From Luminiphilus sp. (GTDB lineage Bacteria > Pseudomonadota > Gammaproteobacteria > Pseudomonadales > Halieaceae): a stretch of 20,218 nucleotides of DNA. Below are positions 7,182 to 14,504 of this stretch, in pieces. Position 1 is the first letter of the stretch. Each line of letters opens with the position of its first letter. The stretch is taken from the NCBI GenBank assembly GCA_022425845.1, contig JAKMEU010000101.1, forward strand, positions 1 through 20,218. Reading direction: 5' to 3'. Made by a program: the position numbers and the translations under genes. The notes beneath the pieces are model-generated. The model did no database searches. It saw nothing but the letters and a program-made list of their open reading frames with translations, and was not told the DNA's origin.

Positions 7182-9131
7182 TCAGGGTGGGGACGCGTTG
7201 CTTTGGTCGATGCGCATGGCTTCCAGCCAGGGCGGGTTCATTTCGGCGAGTTGCCATCCCGTCCATGCGGCAAACTCAAAGGTCATGTGATGCTCGTCCA
7301 TCGACAGCGGATGGCCTTCCGGCGTCTGGGTTGGGCAGGAGGCGGGCAACTCACCGCGACACAGCAAGGACACTTTATTAAAGGTTGCGGTATCCAGCGC
7401 TTCAACCCGTTCTCGAAGAGGCATGGCGTCCTCCAGAAAGCCCGGAAGGGCACTGATTTTTGAAGGGTCGGCGCAGACCCGGGGTGAACCGAACTGGTTG
7501 ATCAGATTGGCACAGCGTCGCGTCGTGGCAAGGTAGTCCTCTACGACGACAATGCGGGCTTGTGGCTGCTGGGAATGCAGCGTTTCAAGAATCCGCACCA
7601 GAGCTTCCTTGTTTTCGGCATAGGGTTTGCGGGCACCGTAAACGACGGTATGCCAGTTGATGACCTCGAGACTGTTCTTGAGGGCAATCAGCCGTGCCTC
7701 ACAGGACGCGTCTGCGGCGGTTGCCCAATCACCCATCACCCTGAGGCTTTTACAGGCATCGATGGAACCAAAAACCACCTGCGGCCTTTGGCTGCCGGGG
7801 CCAAGCGCAGAGGCAATAATATTGTAGGCATCCGGTTCATGGGAGTTACCGATAAAGAGAACGGCAGGCCGATCGGGTACCGGGCAGCGATGCGTCTTGC
7901 CCAGCGCGTCGATACGACAGACTCCCCTGACCAGGGTGTACCGACGGGTGTTGTAGCCGTCGACCGCCGCAGCTGTGAGCAGCGTGTCCCGGGTTGTAAA
8001 GCGATCGGGATATTGCTGCATTGAAATCATCACCACAGCCAGAGCCGATGCCGTTGCAAGGGCATAGCCAGCGGGCCCACGCCAGCGGACGGGTTGGTCA
8101 CGATGCCGTCGGTAGAACTGCCGCTCAACACCAAAATGCAGCGCAATTGCCAATACAAAAGTGAGCCCTCCCAGTGCGAGCTGGGAAAGGGGTGTGAGTT
8201 CTTCCAGCGTGTAACAGCGATAAAGGGCGACGGGTGGCCAGTGCACCAGGTACAGCGCGTAAGACAGGCGCCCCAGCCAACGGGCCGTCGGATTCGCAAG
8301 CCAGACACTACCGGAGGTTTCATGGGCGCTGGCGAGCACAAGTGCGGCACCCAGGCTGGGTATAACGGCCATTGAGCCTGGAAACGCCGCGGTCTCTGTA
8401 AAGGAGACTATGCTGATGCCGCACAGCGCCAGCCCGGTTGATCGGCTAAGCTGTCGCGCAAATTCTCCCCATTGAATATGGCGCCACAGCTCGACGGTCA
8501 GGGCGCCGAGCGCAAACTGCCAGACCCGAAAGGGCAGCAGATAAAAACTGGCGGCACTGTCCACAGCCGTGTAGCCGATACAGGCTGAAAGGCTGACCAC
8601 CAAGATCACCACAAGACCTGCCCGATAAACCCGTTGGGATGCTCTGCAGAGCAGCACAATGAGTGCGGGCCAGAACAGATAGAACTGCTCTTCCACACCG
8701 AGGGACCACAAGTGCAGCAGCGGTTTCATCTCGGCGCCGGCATCCCAGTAGCCCGATTCAAAGTAAAAAACGAAATTCGCCGCACTGAACACAGAGGCCA
8801 GCGCAGACGTTGCGAAGGCGCTCATCATGGCCGGCTGCAGAATGAAGACAGAGGCAAGGGCCGTCGCGGCAACCGTTGCCAGAACAGCGGGTAGCAGCCG
8901 TTGGATGCGGGCGGCGTAGAAACCGGAGAAGCGGAAGTCGCCGAGCGCTACCCGTTCGCGAATTAGGCCTGAGATAAGGAATCCCGAAATGACAAAGAAA
9001 ATGTCGACGCCCACGTACCCGCCGCTGAACCCGGGAAGTTTAAGGTGGAACAGGATAACGGCGATCACAGCCAGCGCGCGCAGTCCGTCAATATCTGCGA
9101 GGTACCCCAGCTTGCGTCCTGACCCGGGCAT
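7182..9131 (-). CDS. OafA/YrhL-type membrane O-acyltransferase with C-terminal SGNH domain
   Basis: 649 residues. Residues 8 to about 375 form an acyltransferase-3 domain with roughly ten to eleven membrane segments. It opens with LGYLADIDGLRALAVIAVIL then FHL (His29), and has GGYVGVDIFFVISGFLISGL at 37-56 and LWSLGVEEQFYLFWP at 141-155, all diagnostic. The region from about 420 is periplasmic and SGNH-like: FIGNSHEPDAYN carries Ser430 in a GNSH block, and the C-terminal SMDEHHMT supplies Asp612 and His615 as the other triad members. Proteins of this build move acyl groups, usually acetyl, from the cytoplasm onto sugars of O-antigen, peptidoglycan or exopolysaccharide. The acceptor is unknown. 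It lies 123 nt downstream of the sulfotransferase on the same strand, with a hairpin between them. Confidence 0.9.
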   Translation of the reverse strand: MPGSGRKLGYLADIDGLRALAVIAVILFHLKLPGFSGGYVGVDIFFVISGFLISGLIRERVALGDFRFSGFYAARIQRLLPAVLATVAATALASVFILQPAMMSAFATSALASVFSAANFVFYFESGYWDAGAEMKPLLHLWSLGVEEQFYLFWPALIVLLCRASQRVYRAGLVVILVVSLSACIGYTAVDSAASFYLLPFRVWQFALGALTVELWRHIQWGEFARQLSRSTGLALCGISIVSFTETAAFPGSMAVIPSLGAALVLASAHETSGSVWLANPTARWLGRLSYALYLVHWPPVALYRCYTLEELTPLSQLALGGLTFVLAIALHFGVERQFYRRHRDQPVRWRGPAGYALATASALAVVMISMQQYPDRFTTRDTLLTAAAVDGYNTRRYTLVRGVCRIDALGKTHRCPVPDRPAVLFIGNSHEPDAYNIIASALGPGSQRPQVVFGSIDACKSLRVMGDWATAADASCEARLIALKNSLEVINWHTVVYGARKPYAENKEALVRILETLHSQQPQARIVVVEDYLATTRRCANLINQFGSPRVCADPSKISALPGFLEDAMPLRERVEALDTATFNKVSLLCRGELPASCPTQTPEGHPLSMDEHHMTFEFAAWTGWQLAEMNPPWLEAMRIDQSNASPP

Positions 9132-9203
9132 GGTTAAACGTCGGTCAAGGGCAGCTTGGTATTAGCGGGCTGAGGGTGTCGATGCTGCACGGGCAGGATC
9201 GAA

Positions 9204-9223
9204 GAACACCGCCAAGGGTGTTC
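9204..9223 (-). terminator. Hairpin after the sulfotransferase gene
   Basis: Perfect 7-bp inverted repeat GAACACC / GGTGTTC with a 6-nt loop, 32 nt past the sulfotransferase stop and 73 nt before the acyltransferase start. TTCGATC follows on the minus strand instead of a T-run, so it may attenuate rather than end transcription between the two genes. Confidence 0.35.
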
Positions 9224-9254
9224 GGGGTGACGGGGCGAACATGGTCCGCCGCAC

Positions 9255-11264
9255 TCATCCATCTGTGATGGCCTGGGAGTGTGCGTCGGCATACAGATCC
9301 CCCAGGGTCGCCTTGAGGGGCCCCAGCCAGGGTTCGTAGTGCTTCCACTGCTCCAGACCCGTGGCATACACCGGTTGCCGTACCTGTTCCGAGGAGGGGG
9401 TGCGGACATTGCGCTTGGTTTTATGAAACTGCAGGCAGGACGCTTCGAAGGGAAGGCCACAAAAGTCGAGCATGCGCCCGACTTCGGTCTCGAGATCCGC
9501 AACCACATCCTCATGCTGGACCCGGAGCACGTAACCCGGCAGCACCGCATCCCAGTGGTTCATCAGCCGCACGTAGTCCTGGTAGTACCGGGCAACATCC
9601 TCCAGGTCGTAACTGAACATCTGCCCCTCGGCGAACAGCTGCTTGAAACCGCTGAAGCAGCAGGCCATGGGGTCTCGCCTTGCATCAATAATTTTGGCAT
9701 TGGGCAGCATCAGTCGGATCAGGCCGATATGGCGGAAGTTATTGGGCATTTTGTCGATGAAAAAAGGCGCATTTTGCCGATGGATACGGGTGTCGCGAAT
9801 GTACTCCTCGCCATAGGCCTGCAACTGCTCTGGGCTCAGGTCGGCAAGGTTTTGGGGGTAGGGCCGGGCGTCCTTGCCCTGTCCCATGCGCCGGAGCTTG
9901 CCGCTGATGGACAGCACATTCGGCAGTTCCAGCGTACCGTCAATCTGGCTGTGGGAGGACAGTATTTGCTCCAGCAATGTGGAGCCCGCCCGGGGCAGGC
10001 CGACCACGAAGATCGGATCGGGGTCGGGTGCGCCCACGGCCTGTTGAAACAATTCGCTGGTACAGGCTGCAATCTGGGCATCGCATTCACTGGTGGTGCC
10101 TTCAGCCCGGTACTGTAGTTGGGTTTTCTTCAGCCCATTACCATTGAGATAGTGCTTAAAAGAGCGTTCATACTGCTCCCGATCCTCAAAGGCCTTGCCC
10201 AGTGCAAACTGCAGATACACTCGATCTTGCCCCGCCAGCTGTGGATGCTGCTCGAGCTCCAGCATGGTGCTCAGTTCCGCTTCTTCGAAGCGATAGGTTT
10301 TGAGGTTGGCCAATGAGTACCAGGCTTCGCAGTGCAGGGGCTGGGACGCAATGGCGGCACGATAGGCAAGTATGGCTTCGTCCGCCTTACCGCCGGTCTT
10401 CAGGGCATGGCCCCGGGAGATATGGGTGACCGGATCCCCGGGCAGCCGCTGGAGGATTTTGTCGAAGAGTTCCAGTGCGGTCTCGTAGTCCCCCAACTGC
10501 ATGCTCTGGATGGCATACAGGGACTGCAGCATGGGACTGTCCGGGTCGCTTGCCAGTAGCTCCTTGGCGGCTTCGGTGGCCTGCTGGTAGCGCTGCCGCT
10601 TACCCAGGGTCTGGATGTAGTCGATACGGGCCTTCTGGTGACCGGGAGCAAAAGCGACGGCACTTTCCAGCAGGAACTCCGCATCCTCCAGCACGCCATG
10701 CCGCAGCGCGATCTCGGCCAATACGCGCATACCCTCTACGTCTGTTGGATTTTTCTGCATGTAATTCCGACACAGGTGCTCGGCCTTGAGCAATTTGCCC
10801 TCATGCAGCATGTCGAGACTGGCCAAAAGGGGCGGTGCCAGGCTTTTCAGCCAATTCAGTCGCTCCTCAATCTGTGCAATACGCTCCGGGGAGCGTGCAC
10901 GGTCCAGCAGTTTGAACTGTCCCTGCCAACTGGCTGTCAATGCCGGGTTCAGATGGCAGGCGGTGGCGTAGGCACTGACCGCCTCGGGATTTCTCACCGT
11001 ATCCCGGTAAAGATGGCCCAGCTCCTGAAATGCCCGCCCATAGTTCGGGGCAATTTCGATGAGCCGCAACAAAGTCCGCTCCGAATCGGCATGTTGTCTG
11101 AGGTGCCGCAAACAGACAGCACGCATGTACAGACCCATCTGTGATGTTCGGCCGTGCGCGTCTAGCGCATCGAGGGCAGAAAGGGCCCCAGGGATGTTGC
11201 CCTGCTGCATCAGGGTCTGAATTTCTGCCAATCCCTCGGGGTTTGGGGTCTGGGTGTCAGTCAT
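9255..11264 (-). CDS. TPR-repeat sulfotransferase
   Basis: 669 residues in two parts. Residues 10-340 are helical repeats of the TPR type (for example ALELFDKILQRLPGDPVTHI and DEAILAYRAAIASQPLHCEA). Residues 415-660 are a PAPS-dependent sulfotransferase: the 5'-phosphosulfate-binding loop is PIFVVGLPRAGSTLLEQILS at 417-436, followed by FIDKMPNNFRHIGLIRLMLP, and IIDARRDPMACCFSGFKQLF supplies the Arg/Ser region that binds the 3'-phosphate. The family moves sulfate from PAPS to a hydroxyl or tyrosine, and the TPR half probably selects a protein or peptide partner. There is no signal peptide, so it is probably cytoplasmic. It starts 82 nt beyond the TonB receptor stop, but a strong terminator lies between, so it probably has its own promoter. 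The acceptor is unknown. Confidence 0.9.
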   Translation of the reverse strand: MTDTQTPNPEGLAEIQTLMQQGNIPGALSALDALDAHGRTSQMGLYMRAVCLRHLRQHADSERTLLRLIEIAPNYGRAFQELGHLYRDTVRNPEAVSAYATACHLNPALTASWQGQFKLLDRARSPERIAQIEERLNWLKSLAPPLLASLDMLHEGKLLKAEHLCRNYMQKNPTDVEGMRVLAEIALRHGVLEDAEFLLESAVAFAPGHQKARIDYIQTLGKRQRYQQATEAAKELLASDPDSPMLQSLYAIQSMQLGDYETALELFDKILQRLPGDPVTHISRGHALKTGGKADEAILAYRAAIASQPLHCEAWYSLANLKTYRFEEAELSTMLELEQHPQLAGQDRVYLQFALGKAFEDREQYERSFKHYLNGNGLKKTQLQYRAEGTTSECDAQIAACTSELFQQAVGAPDPDPIFVVGLPRAGSTLLEQILSSHSQIDGTLELPNVLSISGKLRRMGQGKDARPYPQNLADLSPEQLQAYGEEYIRDTRIHRQNAPFFIDKMPNNFRHIGLIRLMLPNAKIIDARRDPMACCFSGFKQLFAEGQMFSYDLEDVARYYQDYVRLMNHWDAVLPGYVLRVQHEDVVADLETEVGRMLDFCGLPFEASCLQFHKTKRNVRTPSSEQVRQPVYATGLEQWKHYEPWLGPLKATLGDLYADAHSQAITDG

Positions 11265-11283
11265 ACCGGGTCACAAAATTGGC

Positions 11284-11318
11284 CACACAAAGAAAAAGTG
11301 CCCCCGAAGGAGCACTTT
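11284..11318 (-). terminator. Intrinsic terminator of the TonB receptor transcript
   Basis: On the minus strand the arms AAAGTGCTCC and GGGGCACTTT pair over all ten positions (one T-G wobble) around a TTCG tetraloop, the very stable C(UUCG)G form. TTCTTTG follows directly after the final TTT of the stem. It lies 28 nt after the receptor stop codon and before the sulfotransferase start at 11264. This is the best terminator in the window. Confidence 0.88.
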
Positions 11319-11345
11319 CTATCTTACGCTATAAACGCCGGGACC

Positions 11346-13997
11346 TCAGAAATTGAGGGACGCCCGAATACCCGCCGTTGTTGGCGGTGCCAGTGCCAGC
11401 CGCTCACGGTCGTTAACGTAGTTCGCGCCCGTGACCACCTGCTCGTCGGTCAGGTTGTCGACGAAGGCCTCGATCATCCAGCGGTCAGCGGTGATGCCGG
11501 CGGTCAGGTTGACTCTCGTCCAGCTGGGTATCTCCATGGCATTGATGGAGATAATGTCACTGTAGGAAGAATCAGAGAACGCCACCGAGGGCATGAAGTG
11601 CCCGGTCCAACCGTCACCGATGTTCCATTCGTAACGCGCCCAAACGTTGCCCTGGTACTTGGGCGCATAGGCGAGGTCAGAACCCACAACTACATCCTGT
11701 GAAGGTGTGTTGCTGGCGGTGACCCGACTTGTCAAGAACGAGAATGCCCCGCCTATGGTCAGGTTGTCAGAAGCCAGCCACGTAATATCGCCTTCCATAC
11801 CCTTCACTTCCGCGTCCGCCGCGTTGTCAGAGAAGAACAGGTTGACGATGCTGGTATCAAAGATAGTGGTTTGCAGGTCACTAATGTCAACGAGGAAGAA
11901 CGCCCCGTTAAATCGTAGGGTGCTGTCTAGCAGGTCAAGCTTCCAGCCAAACTCTATGTTAGTGAGCTCGTCCGAAGCCACATCGAAGGGCACGGTGTAG
12001 TTAGTGGCGGCTTGGAAAGCACCCCCAGGTCGGTTCAGCAGGCCCGTGCGGAATCCTTCAGAATAAGTGAAGTAAAGAAGCCGGTCCTCATCGGGCGACC
12101 ATGAGATGGTGGCTTTGCCAATGACCCCGTCGTCCTCGGCCACGTCAGGTGCATAGATGCTGTTGACGATGCGCTGGTAGTTGGGGTCGTCTTCTGAGGG
12201 CAGGTTGTTCGGTGTGTACACCGGGCTGTCCTCGTAGGGGAAGAAGCCTGAGTAGGTCCAGCGAATAGACTGATCGCCGTCGTACAGATCGTTGATATTG
12301 GTGCCGAACTTGTTGTAGTCCGTACCGCTCATATTATAGAACGATGAGTTCGCGCTTCCGGCCAGGTCCACCTCGTAGTCGTAGTAGCGCAGGCCACCGG
12401 TGATGGTCAGGCTGTCGGACAGGTCGTAGCTGACCTCACCGAATATCCCCATCTGCTCATCGGTACGAAGAATGTCGTTGCGGAAGATGGTATCGGCAGG
12501 GTAGGGGCCTTCACCCGGGCGGTAACCGCCCTGACCGTCGTAGGGGTAGTTGGAGTTGGGTGCAAAACCGAAGCCATTACCCGAGCCTGCGCCCCAGGCA
12601 TCCACCAGCTGGTTGCTGGGGTAGGAGAAATCCACCCGCTCGGTGAGCTCCATGTCGCTGTAGAACGCACCGGCCGTCACACGAACCCGCTCGCTCTGGT
12701 CGGTGCTGAAGCGCAGCTCGTGGGTCTGGAACTCGCTCTCCACAAGGTTTGTGGTGTAGAGGTTGGGGGAGTAACAGGTACCTGTCGGTACGCCACCGGG
12801 TGCAAAGGAGGTGTAGGACACGTAGTAGTCACAGATGTAGTAGGGAATGTACTGTCCGATGAACAGGTAGTCCGAATAGTCGGTTCGCTGATCCGTCTCC
12901 CGGTCAGTAAATGCTCCGGTGTAGATAACATCCAGTGCGCCCAACCGACCCTCAACGGTCCAGTTGAAGCTGGTGTAATCATCTTTGATGTTGTCCCGCT
13001 CGAAGCGCTGGATCTGGTAGTCATCATCGAGGTTAGGGTCGGCGTAAAACGTGCCGTCACTGTCGATTTCCTGGACCATTGCGCCCACCTGGACGCTCCA
13101 GTCGTCGTTGATGTTCCACAAGGCGCTGATGCGTCCCCCCCGGTAGGAGGTATCGTTAAAGTCCTCCTCAACAAGGTCGGCATTGTTGGCATCGATGAAG
13201 TTGACGTTACTCAGGTCAGAGCCGGCCTGAAAGCCGCCCCGATAGGACTGTACTACCGTGCCGTTGGAGCGAATGGTACCTGCAGGGCGGAAACGTGCGC
13301 TTTCCCGGGTGGAGCGCGTGCCAGGGACGTTGTCGATGTAGCCACCCTGCTCGTCGGTGAAGACCGATGCGCGAATCGCGGCATTGTCACCGAGGGGAAT
13401 GTTGACGGTGGCGTTGATGTTGTAGTTCATCTCACCGTCTTTCATCCAGGAGGTGCCCGCCGACACTTTTCCAGAGAATTCGGTCGGGTCTGGCTTGTTG
13501 GTAATCAGCCGTACTACACCCGACTGGGAGCTGGCGCCAAACAGCGTGCCCTGGGGACCTGCCAGCACCTCCACGCGATTCATGTCGACGATATAGACGT
13601 CGAGGTTACGGCCGGGCTGGCTCAGGGGTTGCTCGTCGAGGTACATCGCCACGTTGGGGCTGAGACCTGCAACACCCGATGTTGTCAGGTTAGGAGTTGT
13701 AGAGGCGACACCACGAATGTACATGGTGGACTGACCCGGGCCGGCGCCGCCGGCGGTGACGTTGGGTAGTTCAATCAGGTAGTCGTTAAAGTTGGTGATA
13801 CCGCGCTGGTTCAGGCTCTCTTCAGTCAGGGCCGATACGGCAACCGCCACGTCCTGAAGGCTGGCCTCTTGTTTGGTCGCTGTTACCACAACTTCTTCAA
13901 GTTGCGCCTGAGCAGTGGTGGCTGCGAGCATGGGCATGATGGCTGCACCGACAGCTGTGGCAAGCTGGTGGCGTTGCAGATTCCTTTGATTCCTCAT
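11346..13997 (-). CDS. TonB-dependent outer-membrane receptor
   Basis: 883 residues. The start ATG has GAGGA six bases upstream. Residues 1-31 form a signal peptide ending AQA. The mature protein begins QLEEVVVTATKQ, a TonB-box-like segment. The plug domain follows to about 170 with MYIRGVAST and VEVLAGPQGTLFGASSQSGV, and the rest is a 22-strand barrel ending in the expected Phe (AGIRASLNF). It would import a ligand across the outer membrane using TonB/ExbB/ExbD. The protein is rich in Asp, Tyr and Asn and has only two cysteines, Cys389 and Cys408, probably bonded in an external loop. There is no FecA-type signalling extension, so it does not look self-regulated. Substrate cannot be read from the sequence. 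It is divergent from the BCCT carrier and probably monocistronic, given the terminator just downstream. Confidence 0.93.
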   Translation of the reverse strand: MRNQRNLQRHQLATAVGAAIMPMLAATTAQAQLEEVVVTATKQEASLQDVAVAVSALTEESLNQRGITNFNDYLIELPNVTAGGAGPGQSTMYIRGVASTTPNLTTSGVAGLSPNVAMYLDEQPLSQPGRNLDVYIVDMNRVEVLAGPQGTLFGASSQSGVVRLITNKPDPTEFSGKVSAGTSWMKDGEMNYNINATVNIPLGDNAAIRASVFTDEQGGYIDNVPGTRSTRESARFRPAGTIRSNGTVVQSYRGGFQAGSDLSNVNFIDANNADLVEEDFNDTSYRGGRISALWNINDDWSVQVGAMVQEIDSDGTFYADPNLDDDYQIQRFERDNIKDDYTSFNWTVEGRLGALDVIYTGAFTDRETDQRTDYSDYLFIGQYIPYYICDYYVSYTSFAPGGVPTGTCYSPNLYTTNLVESEFQTHELRFSTDQSERVRVTAGAFYSDMELTERVDFSYPSNQLVDAWGAGSGNGFGFAPNSNYPYDGQGGYRPGEGPYPADTIFRNDILRTDEQMGIFGEVSYDLSDSLTITGGLRYYDYEVDLAGSANSSFYNMSGTDYNKFGTNINDLYDGDQSIRWTYSGFFPYEDSPVYTPNNLPSEDDPNYQRIVNSIYAPDVAEDDGVIGKATISWSPDEDRLLYFTYSEGFRTGLLNRPGGAFQAATNYTVPFDVASDELTNIEFGWKLDLLDSTLRFNGAFFLVDISDLQTTIFDTSIVNLFFSDNAADAEVKGMEGDITWLASDNLTIGGAFSFLTSRVTASNTPSQDVVVGSDLAYAPKYQGNVWARYEWNIGDGWTGHFMPSVAFSDSSYSDIISINAMEIPSWTRVNLTAGITADRWMIEAFVDNLTDEQVVTGANYVNDRERLALAPPTTAGIRASLNF

Positions 13998-14504
13998 GAG
14001 TAGTCCTCGTGGTCGTGACTGGGAATTTGGTTGTTTTTAGTGCTGATTTTTTTCAACATTTCATTCTAAACATATGTAATTTCAGGTTGCATCCCCCAAT
14101 TGCCGTGCATTAGTCGGCTAGTTCGCAGCAAAATCTGCGCTTTTACTCGACGATTGCGGCAGGTGCAGTTTTTAATAATAGTCGCATATTGCGGTATCAA
14201 GCGGTAAAGATAGCAATAGCAACATTCTTGGAGCCAAAAAAACGCAATTTGCGATTTTCGCCGGGGTCAGATGGCAATTTACGGCGCCCTTTAGGGTCAG
14301 CAATCCGGAGTTTCTGTTCCGCCCCGATTTTTATAGCCCCCCGTTTGCAGGCCATGAATTTTATTTTCTCGATTCCCGCCAGCCGGGTTGTTTTCCAATT
14401 TAGTTTCTGATGCTAATCGAGCGGAAAGCAGAACTTTTGACCCTGAGCCACGATGTGCCGCGCAAGACACGTATACTCCGGGCTGCCAATAAAAAGAGAT
14501 CGTC
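13998..14504. promoter_or_regulatory. 507-bp repeat-rich regulatory region, receptor / BCCT carrier
   Basis: This is the only non-coding stretch over 300 bp and it is more AT-rich than its neighbours. It contains no credible gene. On the minus strand the receptor may use TAGAAT (14070-14075) as -10. On the plus strand TTGTTT (14388-14393) and GCTAAT (14412-14417) with an 18-bp spacer form a possible promoter, and a second -10 is listed separately. Inverted repeats with CGCA/TGCG arms lie at 14124-14139, 14183-14193 and 14243-14253. Direct repeats are GCGGTA at 14191 and 14201 (10-bp period), TAGCAA at 14211 and 14217, and GGGTCAG at 14264 and 14294. An ACATATGT palindrome is at 14078-14085. 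Repeats in such density suggest regulator binding sites, but none matches a known operator. Confidence 0.5.
14472..14477 (+). promoter_or_regulatory. Possible -10 element for the BCCT carrier
   Basis: TATACT, five of six consensus bases, 27 nt before the BCCT start codon. That would leave a leader of about 20 nt. No good -35 lies at 16-18 bp; the nearest TTGACC (14437-14442) is 29 bp away, which is too far. An activator-dependent promoter is possible. Confidence 0.3.

Noticed and set aside
9279..10118. 279-codon open frame on the plus strand over the sulfotransferase gene
   Set aside because: It is antisense to the sulfotransferase domain, which carries an intact PAPS-binding loop; the product resembles no family.
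12720..13769. 349-codon open frame antisense to the TonB receptor
   Set aside because: It mirrors the codons of a clear receptor on the other strand, its product has no recognisable domain, and it has no promoter or ribosome site. Long antisense frames are common in GC-rich genes.
14189..14410. 73-codon open frame inside the 507-bp intergenic region
   Set aside because: There is no ribosome-binding site, domain or compositional match to neighbouring genes, and the sequence is better explained as a regulatory region with repeats.
14437..14477. TTGACC plus TATACT as a sigma-70 promoter for the BCCT gene
   Set aside because: The spacer is 29 bp, well beyond the workable 16-19 bp, so the two elements cannot act together.
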